Shown: one piece after another, positions 8,125 to 18,858 of the stretch
Layout of the letters: every line of letters starts with the position of its first letter
How positions within the stretch are numbered: the stretch's first letter is position 1
Assembly (NCBI RefSeq): GCF_022369435.1
Contig: NZ_CP059597.1
Span: forward strand, 310,001-374,000
Source of the DNA: Campylobacter sp. RM10537
Lineage (GTDB): Bacteria; Campylobacterota; Campylobacteria; Campylobacterales; Campylobacteraceae
DNA: 64,000 nt
Direction of reading: 5' to 3'
The notes under the pieces: generated by a model
What the model saw: only the letters and a program-made list of their open reading frames with translations
The model's database searches: none
Told to the model about the DNA's origin: nothing
Translations under genes and position numbers: made by a program

Positions 8125-9307
8125 GAAAGTTATTAGACAAATTTTACTCATTTATCTTACAACTACGGTTTTTTTTCTAGCTTTCTTTTTTATTATTTGG
8201 TATCAAAAATTATATGAAGAATTGGTAATTTTAAGGAGTGGTTCTTTAAGAGATATTCATAGAAATATTGTGATTAATATTATCAATTCTCGTTTTACCC
8301 CAATTGCTACAAGTGCCAAAAATATAGCAGAAAGTTCAGGATTAAATTTTGCAATTTTTGACAGTAATCATACCATTTTTAATAATTTAAATTTTGATTT
8401 TAGAAAGGTAAAAATTGAATTTAAGGGTAGAGGAATTTACAATGGAAAGGTATTTTTTATTTTTCCCATGAGTACAGATTTATATTATTTAAAATATTCA
8501 AGAAATGAAGATTTGACTCAAGAGGATGGTTTAAAGATTTTAATCCAAGGAGAAGATGTTAGCAAAGAACTTTTTTGGATCAGAGTTAAAGTTTTTAGTT
8601 TTTCTTTTTTAGCTTTTTTTGCTTTAGGGCTTATTGCTTATGTATTGGTTAAAATTGCTTTAAGGCCATTAGAAGATAAAATTACTGTTTTAAATAGATT
8701 TATTAAAGATTCTACGCATGAATTAAATACACCTTTAAGTGTTATTTTGATGAGTATAGAGCAACTTGAACGACAAAATTTGGATAATAATAAATTTAAG
8801 CGTATAAAAATTGCAGCAAAAAGTTTATCTCAGATATATTCTGATTTAGTTTTTTATAATTTCCCTAATACCTTAGAAAGCGAAAAAGAAGAATTTAATT
8901 TAAAAAATTTACTTGAAGAAAGGATAGAATATTTTAAACTATTTTTTGAACAAAAGAAAATAAATTTAGATCTTAAATTAGATAATGATATTATAATTTT
9001 TGCCGCTAAAAATCAAATTTCAAAACTTTTAGATAATCTTTTAAGTAATGCCATTAAATATAATAAGAAAAATGGAACTATTTTTATAAAGTTGAAAGAA
9101 AATTTTTTAAGTATTGCTGATACGGGTTGTGGTATTTCAAAAGAAAATTTAAAATTTATTTTTGATCGTTATGTAAGATTTAATAAAGATCAAGGAGGGT
9201 TTGGCATAGGATTATCTTTAGTAAAAAAGATTTGTTATGATAATAATATAAAAATTATATGTGAATCTACAGAAAATGAGGGTAGTACTTTTAAATTAAT
9301 TTGGTAA
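8117..9307 (+). CDS. dccS: DccS, sensor histidine kinase partner of DccR
   Basis: The 396-residue kinase has transmembrane segments at about 8-28 and 158-180 around a periplasmic region of about 130 residues. The dimerisation H box is THELNTPLSVI with H201. The catalytic domain shows an N box (LLSNAIKYNKKNG), DTGCGIS and a G box (GFGIGLSLVKKI). It starts inside the last codons of dccR. A bidirectional hairpin follows at 9311-9338. The ligand is unknown. Confidence 0.91.
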   Translation: MSKKVIRQILLIYLTTTVFFLAFFFIIWYQKLYEELVILRSGSLRDIHRNIVINIINSRFTPIATSAKNIAESSGLNFAIFDSNHTIFNNLNFDFRKVKIEFKGRGIYNGKVFFIFPMSTDLYYLKYSRNEDLTQEDGLKILIQGEDVSKELFWIRVKVFSFSFLAFFALGLIAYVLVKIALRPLEDKITVLNRFIKDSTHELNTPLSVILMSIEQLERQNLDNNKFKRIKIAAKSLSQIYSDLVFYNFPNTLESEKEEFNLKNLLEERIEYFKLFFEQKKINLDLKLDNDIIIFAAKNQISKLLDNLLSNAIKYNKKNGTIFIKLKENFLSIADTGCGISKENLKFIFDRYVRFNKDQGGFGIGLSLVKKICYDNNIKIICESTENEGSTFKLIW

Positions 9308-9310
9308 GAA

Positions 9311-9338
9311 AAATCAAGTCAGTATTCTGACCTGATTT
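9311..9338. terminator. Bidirectional hairpin between dccS and groEL
   Basis: AATCA-A-GTCAG and CTGAC-C-TGATT form a stem of two 5-bp blocks around one mismatch, with loop TATT. On the minus strand the stem is followed by a T run, ending groEL; on the plus strand a shorter T run ends dccS. Confidence 0.7.
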
Positions 9339-9354
9339 TAGCTTAGGTGAAAAA

Positions 9355-11013
<1,659 letters not shown>

Positions 11014-11274
11014 TTATTTTAAAATTCCTAAAATATCATCTATATTTAGTACTAGATATTCATCATTGTCAAGTTTAATTTCAGTTCCACCATATTTGGA
11101 AAACATAATTTTATCACCACTTAATACATCGTTTATTTCTTTGCTTACTGCAATTACCTCTCCCATTAGTGGTTTTTCTTTAGCATTATCTGGTATAATT
11201 ATACCTGAAGATGTTGTTTTGGTTTCTTCTACGCGTTTGATTAAAACACGTTTTCCTAAAGGTTGAAAATTCAT
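11014..11274 (-). CDS. groS: GroES co-chaperonin 10
   Basis: I choose ATG 11274 (86 residues, [11 protein letters not shown]) over the in-frame ATG 11283, because AAGG lies 9 bases before 11274 and directly abuts 11283, and the known family starts at MNFQPLG. The mobile loop ([13 protein letters not shown]) and the C-terminal beta-barrel strand are present. It caps the GroEL ring. CIRCE and a -10 box lie upstream. Confidence 0.96.
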   Translation of the reverse strand: MNFQPLGKRVLIKRVEETKTTSSGIIIPDNAKEKPLMGEVIAVSKEINDVLSGDKIMFSKYGGTEIKLDNDEYLVLNIDDILGILK

Positions 11275-11304
11275 TTTGTCCATCCTTAAATATAATATTG
11301 ATTT

Positions 11305-11331
11305 CTAGCACTCTTTAATTTAGAGTGATAA
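11305..11331. promoter_or_regulatory. CIRCE element (HrcA operator) of groESL
   Basis: CTAGCACTC and GAGTGATAA are separated by exactly 9 bases. The CIRCE consensus is TTAGCACTC-N9-GAGTGCTAA, so the match is one mismatch per arm. It lies just downstream of the groES -10 box, where HrcA would block transcription start. HrcA itself is not in this window. Confidence 0.9.
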
Positions 11332-11332
11332 A

Positions 11333-11338
11333 ATCATA
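11333..11338 (-). promoter_or_regulatory. -10 box of groESL
   Basis: TATGAT on the minus strand, immediately upstream of the CIRCE element and about 60 bases from the groES start. Confidence 0.5.
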
Positions 11339-11440
11339 CTATAAAAAATGAATTTTGTCAATACTTTTAGTAAAAATATTTATATATATTTAGTTAAATT
11401 GACTAAAGTTTTTTTATAAATTAACTTGCAAGGATAAAAA

Positions 11441-13984
11441 ATGAAAAAAATTTTCTATACGATATTTATTTTGATTGCGGTGCTTGTGATAGCTTTTTAT
11501 ATGATATTATTTACAGGTTTTGGCAATAATATTATTGCTAATATAGCTCAAAATAAAATCAAAGAAAGCACTGGATTTGATGCAAATATTACGCGCTTTA
11601 AACTTCGTTTTTCTAGTGTTGATTTCCAGCTTAAATTAGCCAATATGATTGATTTTGATTTGTATGGAAAATTAAATCTTTTTAAATTAGGATTTGATTT
11701 TGATTATATCATTAAATTGAATAAAAATTATGTTCAAAATTCAGGTTTAAATTTAAAGGAAAATTTAACTTTTGGAGGAAAAATTCAAGGTAAGGCAAGT
11801 GATTTTATTGCTAATGGCAAGGGTTATTTATTTGGATCTGACATTTTATTAAATACTCGTATTTATGATTATTCTCCTATAGTCTTAAATTTAAGTGCTC
11901 AGGGTATACAAATTTCAGAATTGCTAGAGCTTTTTGGTCAAGCAAATTTAGCAAAAGGAACTTTAGATATAGCAAGTAAAATTAATGCTAAAGATTTAAA
12001 GCCTGATGGAAATATTATAATAAAACTTGATAATAATTATATAAACTATGCAATGATTAAAAAAGAATTCGGAATAGATTTGCCTGATAATTCAAATTTA
12101 AAAGCTCAAATTTTAGCAAATATAAAAGAAGATAAAATTTATGCTATAAGTAAAATTTACAATGATTATATAAATTTGCAAACTCAAAAAACTTTATATG
12201 ATTTAACTAATAATACTCTTTTTACAGATTTTGATTTAAAAATTCCTAGTCTAGCTAAACTTGAAAAACTAACCAAGACAAAACTAAATGGAGATTTGCA
12301 AACTATAGGTGATTTAAGTTTGGCTAATAATGTTTTAAAAACTTTAAATGCTAATATTATAGGGTTGGGCGGTGAGATTAAAGCTAGTTTAAAAAATAAT
12401 CAATTGCTTGCTCAAATTGATAATGCAGATTTAGGAAAAATTTTAGCTATTGCTGGATACGGTAGTCTGATTAATGGTAGTTTAAATGCTAATTTAAATA
12501 GCATGGGACTTGATTTTGCAAATTTTAATGCTGAAGCAAAAATTAATAATGCAAAAATAAATACTCAAGAACTTAAAAAAATTGCACATATAGAACTTCC
12601 TAATACAACTTTTAGTCTAAATGCAAAAGCTCTTGCTAAGAATAATAATATCACCTATAATGCTATTTTGGCTTCAAATTTATTAAATATTAAAAAATTA
12701 TCTGGAACTTATAATTTAAAAAATAAAGAATTAAACACAGATTTAAATTCTTTTATCGATGATTTATCTCAGTTTAGTGCTATTGCAGGACAAAAATTGC
12801 AAGGTAATGCAGAATTAAATGCAAAAGCTCATATTATAGGATCTCAGATAAAAAATTTAAGTGCAGATGCAAATATTGCCAATGGGATCATAAAGGCGAA
12901 TTCTGATGGTAAAAAATTAGATTTAGATATTAATAAGCTTGATCTTTCAAAGCTTTTGATAATTACAGGTATGCCAAATTATGCAAGTGGGGATATCAAT
13001 GCAAAAGCACATTTGGATAATGTCGATTTTAAAGATTTAAATGGTAACCTAAATTTAAAAGCTAAAGGTATTTTAAATTCTGTTGTTTTAAGTAAAATTT
13101 TAAATAAAAAATTTCCAAACAATGTAAATTATGATTTGAGTTCAAATATAGTTTTCAAAAATAATGTTGCTCAATTTGAAAATATTTTAAATTCTACTTT
13201 AGCTAATCTTACGCATTTAAAAGGTAGTTTTGATATTAATAAAATGAATTTACAGTCTAATTTTATTTTAGATGTTAATGATTTTTCTAAATTAGGGTTT
13301 TTGTTAGATAGAAAACTTAAAGGTTCTGCAAGTTTTAATGGGAATATTGGTTATGATAAAACTTTAAATTTTGATATTATGAGTAAAAATTTATTTAATG
13401 GAACTTTAAATGCAATTTTAAAAAATAATATCATTAATGCTGATTTAAATAATGTAGATTTAGATACTTTAGCTCAAGGAATAGGTGTTATAGATGTTTA
13501 TCAGGGTAAGGCCAACGTAAAAGCAAATTATAATATATCAAATGAACAAGGCGAGGTAAATTTAGATATCAAAGAAGGGAAACTTAAGCCAAATGCTATT
13601 ACTACAGCATTAAAAGTTTTAACTTTTAAAGATTTTACTCAAGAAATTTTCCATACAGCAAATGCAAAAGCATCAATTAACAAGGAAAATATAAAATTAA
13701 ATTTAAATATGCAAGCTGATAATGCCAGTATTCTTATAAATTCAGGAGAATTAAATTTAAAAAGTGGTGTTTTAAATCTTCCTTTTAATGCTAAAATTGA
13801 TAAGGTTGATTTTAAAGGAAATATTGCAGGAACAACAGATAATCCTAAAATAAAATTAGATGCAAGTAGTGTTGTTGATTCTGTAAAAAATATATTTGAT
13901 GTAAAGAATAATGATGCTAAAGATACAGATAAAAATAAAAAAGTTGATAAAGCAATTAATAAGATATTAAATAAGATATTTTAA
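11441..13984 (+). CDS. AsmA/TamB-like envelope protein
   Basis: The 847-residue protein has one N-terminal signal-anchor (about residues 5-27) and a long periplasmic part of repetitive beta-rich segments, dense in Asn, Lys and Leu, such as LNAKAHI and KLDLDINKLDLSKLL. The C-terminal GTTDNPKIKLDASS matches the end seen in AsmA and TamB relatives. That superfamily forms hydrophobic-groove bridges for lipid transport across the periplasm, but the individual substrate here is unknown. It is divergent from groES and is followed 9 bases later by riboflavin synthase. RBS AAGGAT precedes ATG 11441. The family assignment is from sequence pattern only. Confidence 0.75.
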   Translation: MKKIFYTIFILIAVLVIAFYMILFTGFGNNIIANIAQNKIKESTGFDANITRFKLRFSSVDFQLKLANMIDFDLYGKLNLFKLGFDFDYIIKLNKNYVQNSGLNLKENLTFGGKIQGKASDFIANGKGYLFGSDILLNTRIYDYSPIVLNLSAQGIQISELLELFGQANLAKGTLDIASKINAKDLKPDGNIIIKLDNNYINYAMIKKEFGIDLPDNSNLKAQILANIKEDKIYAISKIYNDYINLQTQKTLYDLTNNTLFTDFDLKIPSLAKLEKLTKTKLNGDLQTIGDLSLANNVLKTLNANIIGLGGEIKASLKNNQLLAQIDNADLGKILAIAGYGSLINGSLNANLNSMGLDFANFNAEAKINNAKINTQELKKIAHIELPNTTFSLNAKALAKNNNITYNAILASNLLNIKKLSGTYNLKNKELNTDLNSFIDDLSQFSAIAGQKLQGNAELNAKAHIIGSQIKNLSADANIANGIIKANSDGKKLDLDINKLDLSKLLIITGMPNYASGDINAKAHLDNVDFKDLNGNLNLKAKGILNSVVLSKILNKKFPNNVNYDLSSNIVFKNNVAQFENILNSTLANLTHLKGSFDINKMNLQSNFILDVNDFSKLGFLLDRKLKGSASFNGNIGYDKTLNFDIMSKNLFNGTLNAILKNNIINADLNNVDLDTLAQGIGVIDVYQGKANVKANYNISNEQGEVNLDIKEGKLKPNAITTALKVLTFKDFTQEIFHTANAKASINKENIKLNLNMQADNASILINSGELNLKSGVLNLPFNAKIDKVDFKGNIAGTTDNPKIKLDASSVVDSVKNIFDVKNNDAKDTDKNKKVDKAINKILNKIF

Positions 13985-13993
13985 GGAAATTTA

Positions 13994-14602
13994 ATGTTTA
14001 ATGGTCTTATAAGAGAAATCGCACAAGTTGTATCTTATCAGAATAATACTTTAAGATTAAAAGCACAATATAAGCCCAGTTTAGGAGATAGTATAGCTGT
14101 TAATGGGGCTTGTTTAAGTGTAACAAAAATTTACCATGATGGTTTTGTTGTTGAACTTTCTCATGAAAGTCGTTTACACATAGCGGTACAAAATTTAAAA
14201 GAAAGTGTTCATATAGAGCCAGCTTTAAGGTTTGGAGATAGAATTGATGGGCATTTAATGCAAGGACATATTGACTTTATTGGGACACTTGAAAAAATTA
14301 ACAAAGATGAAAATGGAGTGGATTTTTTTATTTCTTTGCCTAAAGATGCGATGAAATTTGTTGCTTCTAAGGGTAGTATAGGTATTGATGGGGTTAGTTT
14401 AACAATTAATGAAATTTTTGAGAATCAAATCAGATTGACTATTATCCCTATTACTTTTAAAGAAACTCTTTTTAAAAATTATAAAATAGGTAGAAAAATC
14501 AATATTGAAACTGATTTGCTTGCTAGATATATACATGCACAATTAAAAGATACTAAGGAAATATCATGGAAAGAGATAGACAAAATTTCATATCTTTATT
14601 AG
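13994..14602 (+). CDS. ribE: Riboflavin synthase alpha chain
   Basis: The 202-residue enzyme has the two lumazine-binding repeats of the family. Repeat one starts MFNGLIREI with SIAVNGACLSV. Repeat two has HIDFIGTLEKI with SIGIDGVSLTI. It dismutates two 6,7-dimethyl-8-ribityllumazine molecules to riboflavin. AAGGAAATTT precedes the start. Its last 37 bases overlap the start of pgeF, an unusually long overlap that suggests coupled translation. Naming varies (ribC/ribE) between genomes. Confidence 0.93.
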   Translation: MFNGLIREIAQVVSYQNNTLRLKAQYKPSLGDSIAVNGACLSVTKIYHDGFVVELSHESRLHIAVQNLKESVHIEPALRFGDRIDGHLMQGHIDFIGTLEKINKDENGVDFFISLPKDAMKFVASKGSIGIDGVSLTINEIFENQIRLTIIPITFKETLFKNYKIGRKINIETDLLARYIHAQLKDTKEISWKEIDKISYLY

Positions 14603-15246
14603 ATAATGAAAAAATAAGTGTTTTTTGTGCTTATGATCAAGATTATAATATTTTTAAAGCTAATTCTTTTAAGGAAAATTTATTTTTTCATTTAGGTTTT
14701 AAAGGTATTTTAGAATGTGTGTTTATGGATCAAATTCATTCTAATTTGGTGCAAAATTATGATATAAATTTAAAAAATCTTACTTGCGATGGTTTGATTA
14801 CTAAGAAAAAAAATACAGCACTTTGTGTTTTAAGTGCTGATTGCTTACCTTTGTTGCTATACCATGAAGATGGCATTATAGCGGCCTTGCATTCTGGTAG
14901 AAAAGGAAGCTTTGACAATATTTTAAAAAAATGTATAGAAAAGATTATTTTAGAAAATCCAAATTTAGATAAAACCAAATTTCATCTTTTTATAATGCCA
15001 AGTATTTGTTGGAAAGATTATGAAATTAATGGAGATATTTTAAATTTTGCAAAAGAAAATTTTAGAGATTTTTTATTAGATAATCGATTGGATTTAAAAT
15101 CTTTAATAAAATTTCAAGCTAAAGAGTTAAATATAAATCATATTTTAGACTCTGAAATTTGTAGTTTTGAAAATAAAGATTTTTTTTCTTATCGTAGAAA
15201 TAAAACACAAAAACGTTTTGTAAGTGTGATTTATTTAAAGGATTGA
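14566..15246 (+). CDS. pgeF: PgeF/YfiH-type peptidoglycan editing factor (laccase-domain protein)
   Basis: The 226-residue protein has the Cu-oxidase_4 motifs: DQIHS (first metal His), SADCLPLLL (Cys/Asp) and AALHSGRKG (second His). E. coli YfiH removes misincorporated residues from peptidoglycan precursors, and other relatives act on purine nucleosides. The third motif reads HSGRKG where most relatives have HAGWRG, so Trp is replaced. The start at 14566 overlaps ribE by 37 bases; no later ATG would keep the N-terminal strand. Confidence 0.82.
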   Translation: MERDRQNFISLLDNEKISVFCAYDQDYNIFKANSFKENLFFHLGFKGILECVFMDQIHSNLVQNYDINLKNLTCDGLITKKKNTALCVLSADCLPLLLYHEDGIIAALHSGRKGSFDNILKKCIEKIILENPNLDKTKFHLFIMPSICWKDYEINGDILNFAKENFRDFLLDNRLDLKSLIKFQAKELNINHILDSEICSFENKDFFSYRRNKTQKRFVSVIYLKD

Positions 15247-15248
15247 TA

Positions 15249-15452
15249 ATGTATGAAAAAAAAGATTTAAGAGTTTTAAAGATAATGCAAAAAGCTAGGG
15301 AATTTGGTGATTTGGATTTATGTAATGAAATTTTAATTAATCAGCTTGTTAATACAGCTTTTAACGAAATAGAACCTAAGGAGAAGGAAGAGCTAATCGC
15401 TCTTTTAAATTCTTTAATAGAAGCTAAAGATAAAGCTTTACTTAGTAATTAA
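15249..15452 (+). CDS. Small conserved helical protein
   Basis: This 67-residue ORF (MYEKKDLRVLKIMQKAREFG) follows pgeF by 2 bases. I choose ATG 15249, which has AAAGGA 7 bases upstream, over TTG 15243. It is charged and predicted mostly helical, with no signal peptide or membrane segment. Position in the ribE-pgeF unit and good codon use argue it is real. I recognise no domain and assign no function. It is convergent with the M23 gene; the stop codons overlap by 4 bases. Confidence 0.75.
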   Translation: MYEKKDLRVLKIMQKAREFGDLDLCNEILINQLVNTAFNEIEPKEKEELIALLNSLIEAKDKALLSN

Positions 15453-16609
15453 TTTAATTCTATATAATTTTCAAAATCTTCTTCTTTTGGAGGATTTGGT
15501 TCATGGTTTTTTAAGGCCGCTTTAACCGTTCTTTCATATTGGGCTATTGTATTTTCAAATTCTTCTTTTTGCTTTCCTTTTAACTCAGACTTTGCGATTT
15601 TTACAACTGATGCTGGATTGATAGCTTTATTGTTAAGATATACTCCAAAATGTAAATGAGGGCCTGTGCTCATTCCTGTTGATCCTACATAAGCAATAAT
15701 TTGACCTTGATTAACCCTTTGACCTGTTTTTATTTTGGCAAAACGACTTAAATGTGCATATAAAGTCGTGTATCCTCCTTCATGTTTTACTTGTACAACA
15801 TTTCCATATCCCCCTTTTGTTCCAACAAAAATGATTGTTCCTTTTCCAGCACTTTTAACAGGTGTTCCAGTAGGTGCAGCATAATCTATACCAAGATGAG
15901 CACGGTAGCGTTTAAGTATAGGATGATATCTTGCAGTACTAAAAGGAGAGGAAATTCTTATATAATTAACAGGTTTTGTAAGCAAGAAATTATCCAATTC
16001 TCTGCCTTTACGATCGTAAAAAGTATCATTATAAAAGAAAACTTCTTGAATATTTTTGTTAATTTCTACTGTAGCCATTTTAATTGTAATATCGCCCCAT
16101 AGCTTTCCCATACGTCTTTTTTGCTCATAATAAAGCGTTATTTCATCTCCTTTTTGGATATTTCTGAAATTAATTCCTTTAAAAGCTCGAACCATAGCGC
16201 GAGCTAAAGTACTACTTCCGCTTTCTTCGTAAACATCTTGATAGGCTGAATTTTTAATTGTTAAATATAATATTCTATTATCAATTTGATAGATAATTGG
16301 GGTAAAAGTTAATACATATTGATTATTTTCATTTTTGTAAATATGAATTTGTAAATCATCGCTTATTGGGATTAAAACTTGTTCTATATTGTTATTATCA
16401 TCTTTTAAAATTTGATATCTTGTTTTGTAAAGTATATCAGAAGCAAGCTCTTGATCTTCTTTATCAAGTCCATAATAAAGTGATATTGGAATGGAATTTC
16501 GTTGTAAAAATTTTAGTAAAGTATCTCCATTATCCCAAGTTAATTCTTCAACACTTAATGCAGCAAAACTTTGGATAACAAATACAAATAAAAGTAGAAT
16601 TTTTCTCAT
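15449..16609 (-). CDS. M23 peptidase, Csd3/Pgp3-like cell-shape endopeptidase
   Basis: The 386-residue protein has an N-terminal signal peptide (RKILLLFVFVIQSFA), an inhibitory or NTF2-like region (about 20-225) and a LytM domain. Zinc ligands are intact: HLGIDYA near residue 238 (HxxxD), and HLHFGV near 318 with the third His in YAHLS. These enzymes cut peptidoglycan cross-bridges in the periplasm; the Helicobacter relative Csd3 and its C. jejuni counterpart influence helical shape. In contrast, the second M23 gene in this window (33230-34438) has lost these residues. It is divergent from the next gene across 123 bases. Confidence 0.88.
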   Translation of the reverse strand: MRKILLLFVFVIQSFAALSVEELTWDNGDTLLKFLQRNSIPISLYYGLDKEDQELASDILYKTRYQILKDDNNNIEQVLIPISDDLQIHIYKNENNQYVLTFTPIIYQIDNRILYLTIKNSAYQDVYEESGSSTLARAMVRAFKGINFRNIQKGDEITLYYEQKRRMGKLWGDITIKMATVEINKNIQEVFFYNDTFYDRKGRELDNFLLTKPVNYIRISSPFSTARYHPILKRYRAHLGIDYAAPTGTPVKSAGKGTIIFVGTKGGYGNVVQVKHEGGYTTLYAHLSRFAKIKTGQRVNQGQIIAYVGSTGMSTGPHLHFGVYLNNKAINPASVVKIAKSELKGKQKEEFENTIAQYERTVKAALKNHEPNPPKEEDFENYIELN

Positions 16610-16695
16610 AAAAAACCTTGATTTTCGTAGAATTTTAAAAATTTAAAATCTATATTTTACTTTATTTTTCTTACAATTGCTTAACAAAAAAGGAA

Positions 16696-16701
16696 TATAA
16701 T
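16696..16701 (+). promoter_or_regulatory. -10 box upstream of 16733 gene
   Basis: TATAAT in a T-rich context, about 32 bases before the TTG start at 16733. Confidence 0.5.
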
Positions 16702-16732
16702 TACATAAAATTATTTTTTAAAGGAGCAAAGT

Positions 16733-17464
16733 TTGCTTAGATTTATAGCATTTTTTTTAACATTAAATCTTACTTTATTTGCTGCAAATTTCAATTTAAA
16801 GCCTATTAAAACTGAGCTTTTAAAAGTAGATGATATTTATGGTTATATCAAAGATAGTTCAGAAATTCAAATCAGTTCTAGTGGAGTTGTACTGCAGCAA
16901 TTTAAAAATTCTAAAAGTATTATCGCTAGAGTAAATGTGATTGCTAAAGAAAATGGCCTTGCAAAATTAGAATTTAGTGTTTTTTCAGATTTAAAGCAAA
17001 AAGCTTTACCTTTACCAAATGTTTTACCTCAAATTGGCGATGAGGTAATTTTAAATTTTCTTTATGATAGAGGGATGATTATCGCTCCAGATGAAAAAAC
17101 TTATAATGATTTAGCATCAGATTTTCCTCAAATTTATTTTACTCATATAGATATTTTTGGAGCACAATTAATTAGAAGCTCTACCGTTGCTCCAAAACGT
17201 AGTGATTTTAGAAAATTTTGTGCAGATAATGCAGTAGGTATTTTAATTTTTGCTTTAGAAGATAAAGCTAAAATTATTGATTGTCAAAATTTCAATGAAC
17301 TTTATGCAATTCCTATTAAAAAAGCATCTAGTGTACAAATTCCTTTTTATTCTCGTGTAGATGGTTATAGAACTAATTTTTTTGATTTTAATGCACAAAA
17401 AATAAATGATTATTACCAGTATTATAATGCTTTAATTGATTTTTCTAAGGTTTTAGCAGATTAA
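16733..17464 (+). CDS. Exported protein, possibly of the PgbA N-terminal (plasminogen-binding) family
   Basis: The start is TTG 16733, supported by AAGGAG exactly 6 bases upstream and a signal peptide directly after it (LRFIAFFLTLNLTLFAANF). The 243-residue protein is mostly beta-rich with no obvious catalytic motif. Its N-terminal part resembles, from memory, the Helicobacter PgbA N-terminal domain; this is tentative. It overlaps the GlcD-type gene by 1 base (TAATG), so the two are co-transcribed. It is probably periplasmic or surface-associated. Confidence 0.7.
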   Translation: MLRFIAFFLTLNLTLFAANFNLKPIKTELLKVDDIYGYIKDSSEIQISSSGVVLQQFKNSKSIIARVNVIAKENGLAKLEFSVFSDLKQKALPLPNVLPQIGDEVILNFLYDRGMIIAPDEKTYNDLASDFPQIYFTHIDIFGAQLIRSSTVAPKRSDFRKFCADNAVGILIFALEDKAKIIDCQNFNELYAIPIKKASSVQIPFYSRVDGYRTNFFDFNAQKINDYYQYYNALIDFSKVLAD

Positions 17465-18846
17465 TGAGAGAAGAATTTAAGCAATATTTTATCAAACTTT
17501 TAGGTAATGAAAATGCTTATTTTGATCAAATGCATAAAATTGCTTATAGTTATGATGCAACTAAAAATCATTATTTACCTGATGGTGTGCTTTTTCCAAA
17601 GAATGAAGAAGATATTTCTAATATTCTAAAATTTTGTAATGATAAGGGTATTATCATTGTCCCACGTGGTGCTGGAACAGGTATGAGTGGAGGTTCTTTG
17701 GCTGTTAATGGCGGTTTAATTTTGGCTTTTGAAAAGCATATGAATAAAATTTTAGAAATTGATCTAGATAATTTAGTTGCTATTGTTCAACCAGGTGTTA
17801 TTAATATGCACTTACAAAAAGAAGTTGCCAAATATGGACTTTTTTATCCACCAGATCCTGCTAGTATGGAGCATTCAAGTTTGGGAGGTAATGTAAGTGA
17901 GAATGCTGGTGGAATGCGTGCAACAAAATATGGAATTACAAAAGATTATGTTTTAGCCCTAAGAGCAGTTTTGCCTAATGGAGAAATAATTTCTGCAGGT
18001 AAACGGACTGTAAAAGATGTTGCAGGTTATAACTTAGCTGGAATTTTAATTGCTAGCGAAGGTTCTTTGGCGGTTTTTAGTGAGTTAACATTAAAATTGA
18101 TCGCTTTGCCTAAGTTTAAAAAGACAGCTATGGGAATTTTTTCAAGTGTAAAAAGTGCTATGAATGCTGTTTTTAAAACTTTAGCAAGTGGTGTTACTCC
18201 TACTTCAATGGAATTTTTAGATAATCTTAGTATTTTAGCGGTAGAACATAAATTTAATACAGGTTTGCCTATAAATGCTGGAGCGATTTTAATTGTTGAG
18301 GTGGATGGAAATCTTCAAGAATCTATTGATGAAGATTTAAAAATTATAAAACATTATTTTTTAGAAGAAAATGCAAGTGAATTTAAGATTGCCAAGAGTG
18401 AAAAAGAGGCTAAAGATATATGGTTTGCTAGGAGAAATTGCTCTCAAAGCATTGCTATGTATGGAAATTTAAAATTAAATGAAGATATCACTGTTCCAAG
18501 GTCAAAACTTCCTGATTTGTTAGAAGGAATTAATGAAATTTCAAAAAAATATGGTTTTAAAATCCCTTGTTTTGGTCATGCAGGTGATGGTAATGTCCAT
18601 ACTAATGTTATGATTAAAGATAAAAATGATCAAGATCAGGTTAAAAAAGGACATTTAGCCGTAGAAGAGATTTTTAAACTTACGATTAAATTAGGTGGGA
18701 CTTTAAGTGGGGAGCATGGTATAGGAATTTCAAAGGCATCATTTATGAATTTGGCATTTTCTAATGCTGAAATGAATTTGATGAGAAATATAAAAAAGGC
18801 TTTTGATCCAAATAATATACTCAATCCTTTTAAAATGGGACTTTAG
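17464..18846 (+). CDS. glcD: FAD-linked oxidase, GlcD/D-lactate dehydrogenase family
   Basis: The 460-residue enzyme has an FAD_binding_4 domain (VPRGAGTGMSGGSLAV near 65 and SLGGNVSENAGGMRATKYG near 140) and a FAD-oxidase C-terminal domain with GHAGDGNVHTN and SGEHGIGISK. It would oxidise a 2-hydroxy acid such as glycolate or D-lactate and pass electrons to a quinone. GlcE and GlcF partners are not adjacent, so the glcD name is conventional and D-lactate is an equally good substrate. The start overlaps the preceding stop by 1 base. Confidence 0.88.
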   Translation: MREEFKQYFIKLLGNENAYFDQMHKIAYSYDATKNHYLPDGVLFPKNEEDISNILKFCNDKGIIIVPRGAGTGMSGGSLAVNGGLILAFEKHMNKILEIDLDNLVAIVQPGVINMHLQKEVAKYGLFYPPDPASMEHSSLGGNVSENAGGMRATKYGITKDYVLALRAVLPNGEIISAGKRTVKDVAGYNLAGILIASEGSLAVFSELTLKLIALPKFKKTAMGIFSSVKSAMNAVFKTLASGVTPTSMEFLDNLSILAVEHKFNTGLPINAGAILIVEVDGNLQESIDEDLKIIKHYFLEENASEFKIAKSEKEAKDIWFARRNCSQSIAMYGNLKLNEDITVPRSKLPDLLEGINEISKKYGFKIPCFGHAGDGNVHTNVMIKDKNDQDQVKKGHLAVEEIFKLTIKLGGTLSGEHGIGISKASFMNLAFSNAEMNLMRNIKKAFDPNNILNPFKMGL

Positions 18847-18858
18847 AGGAGTTAAATT

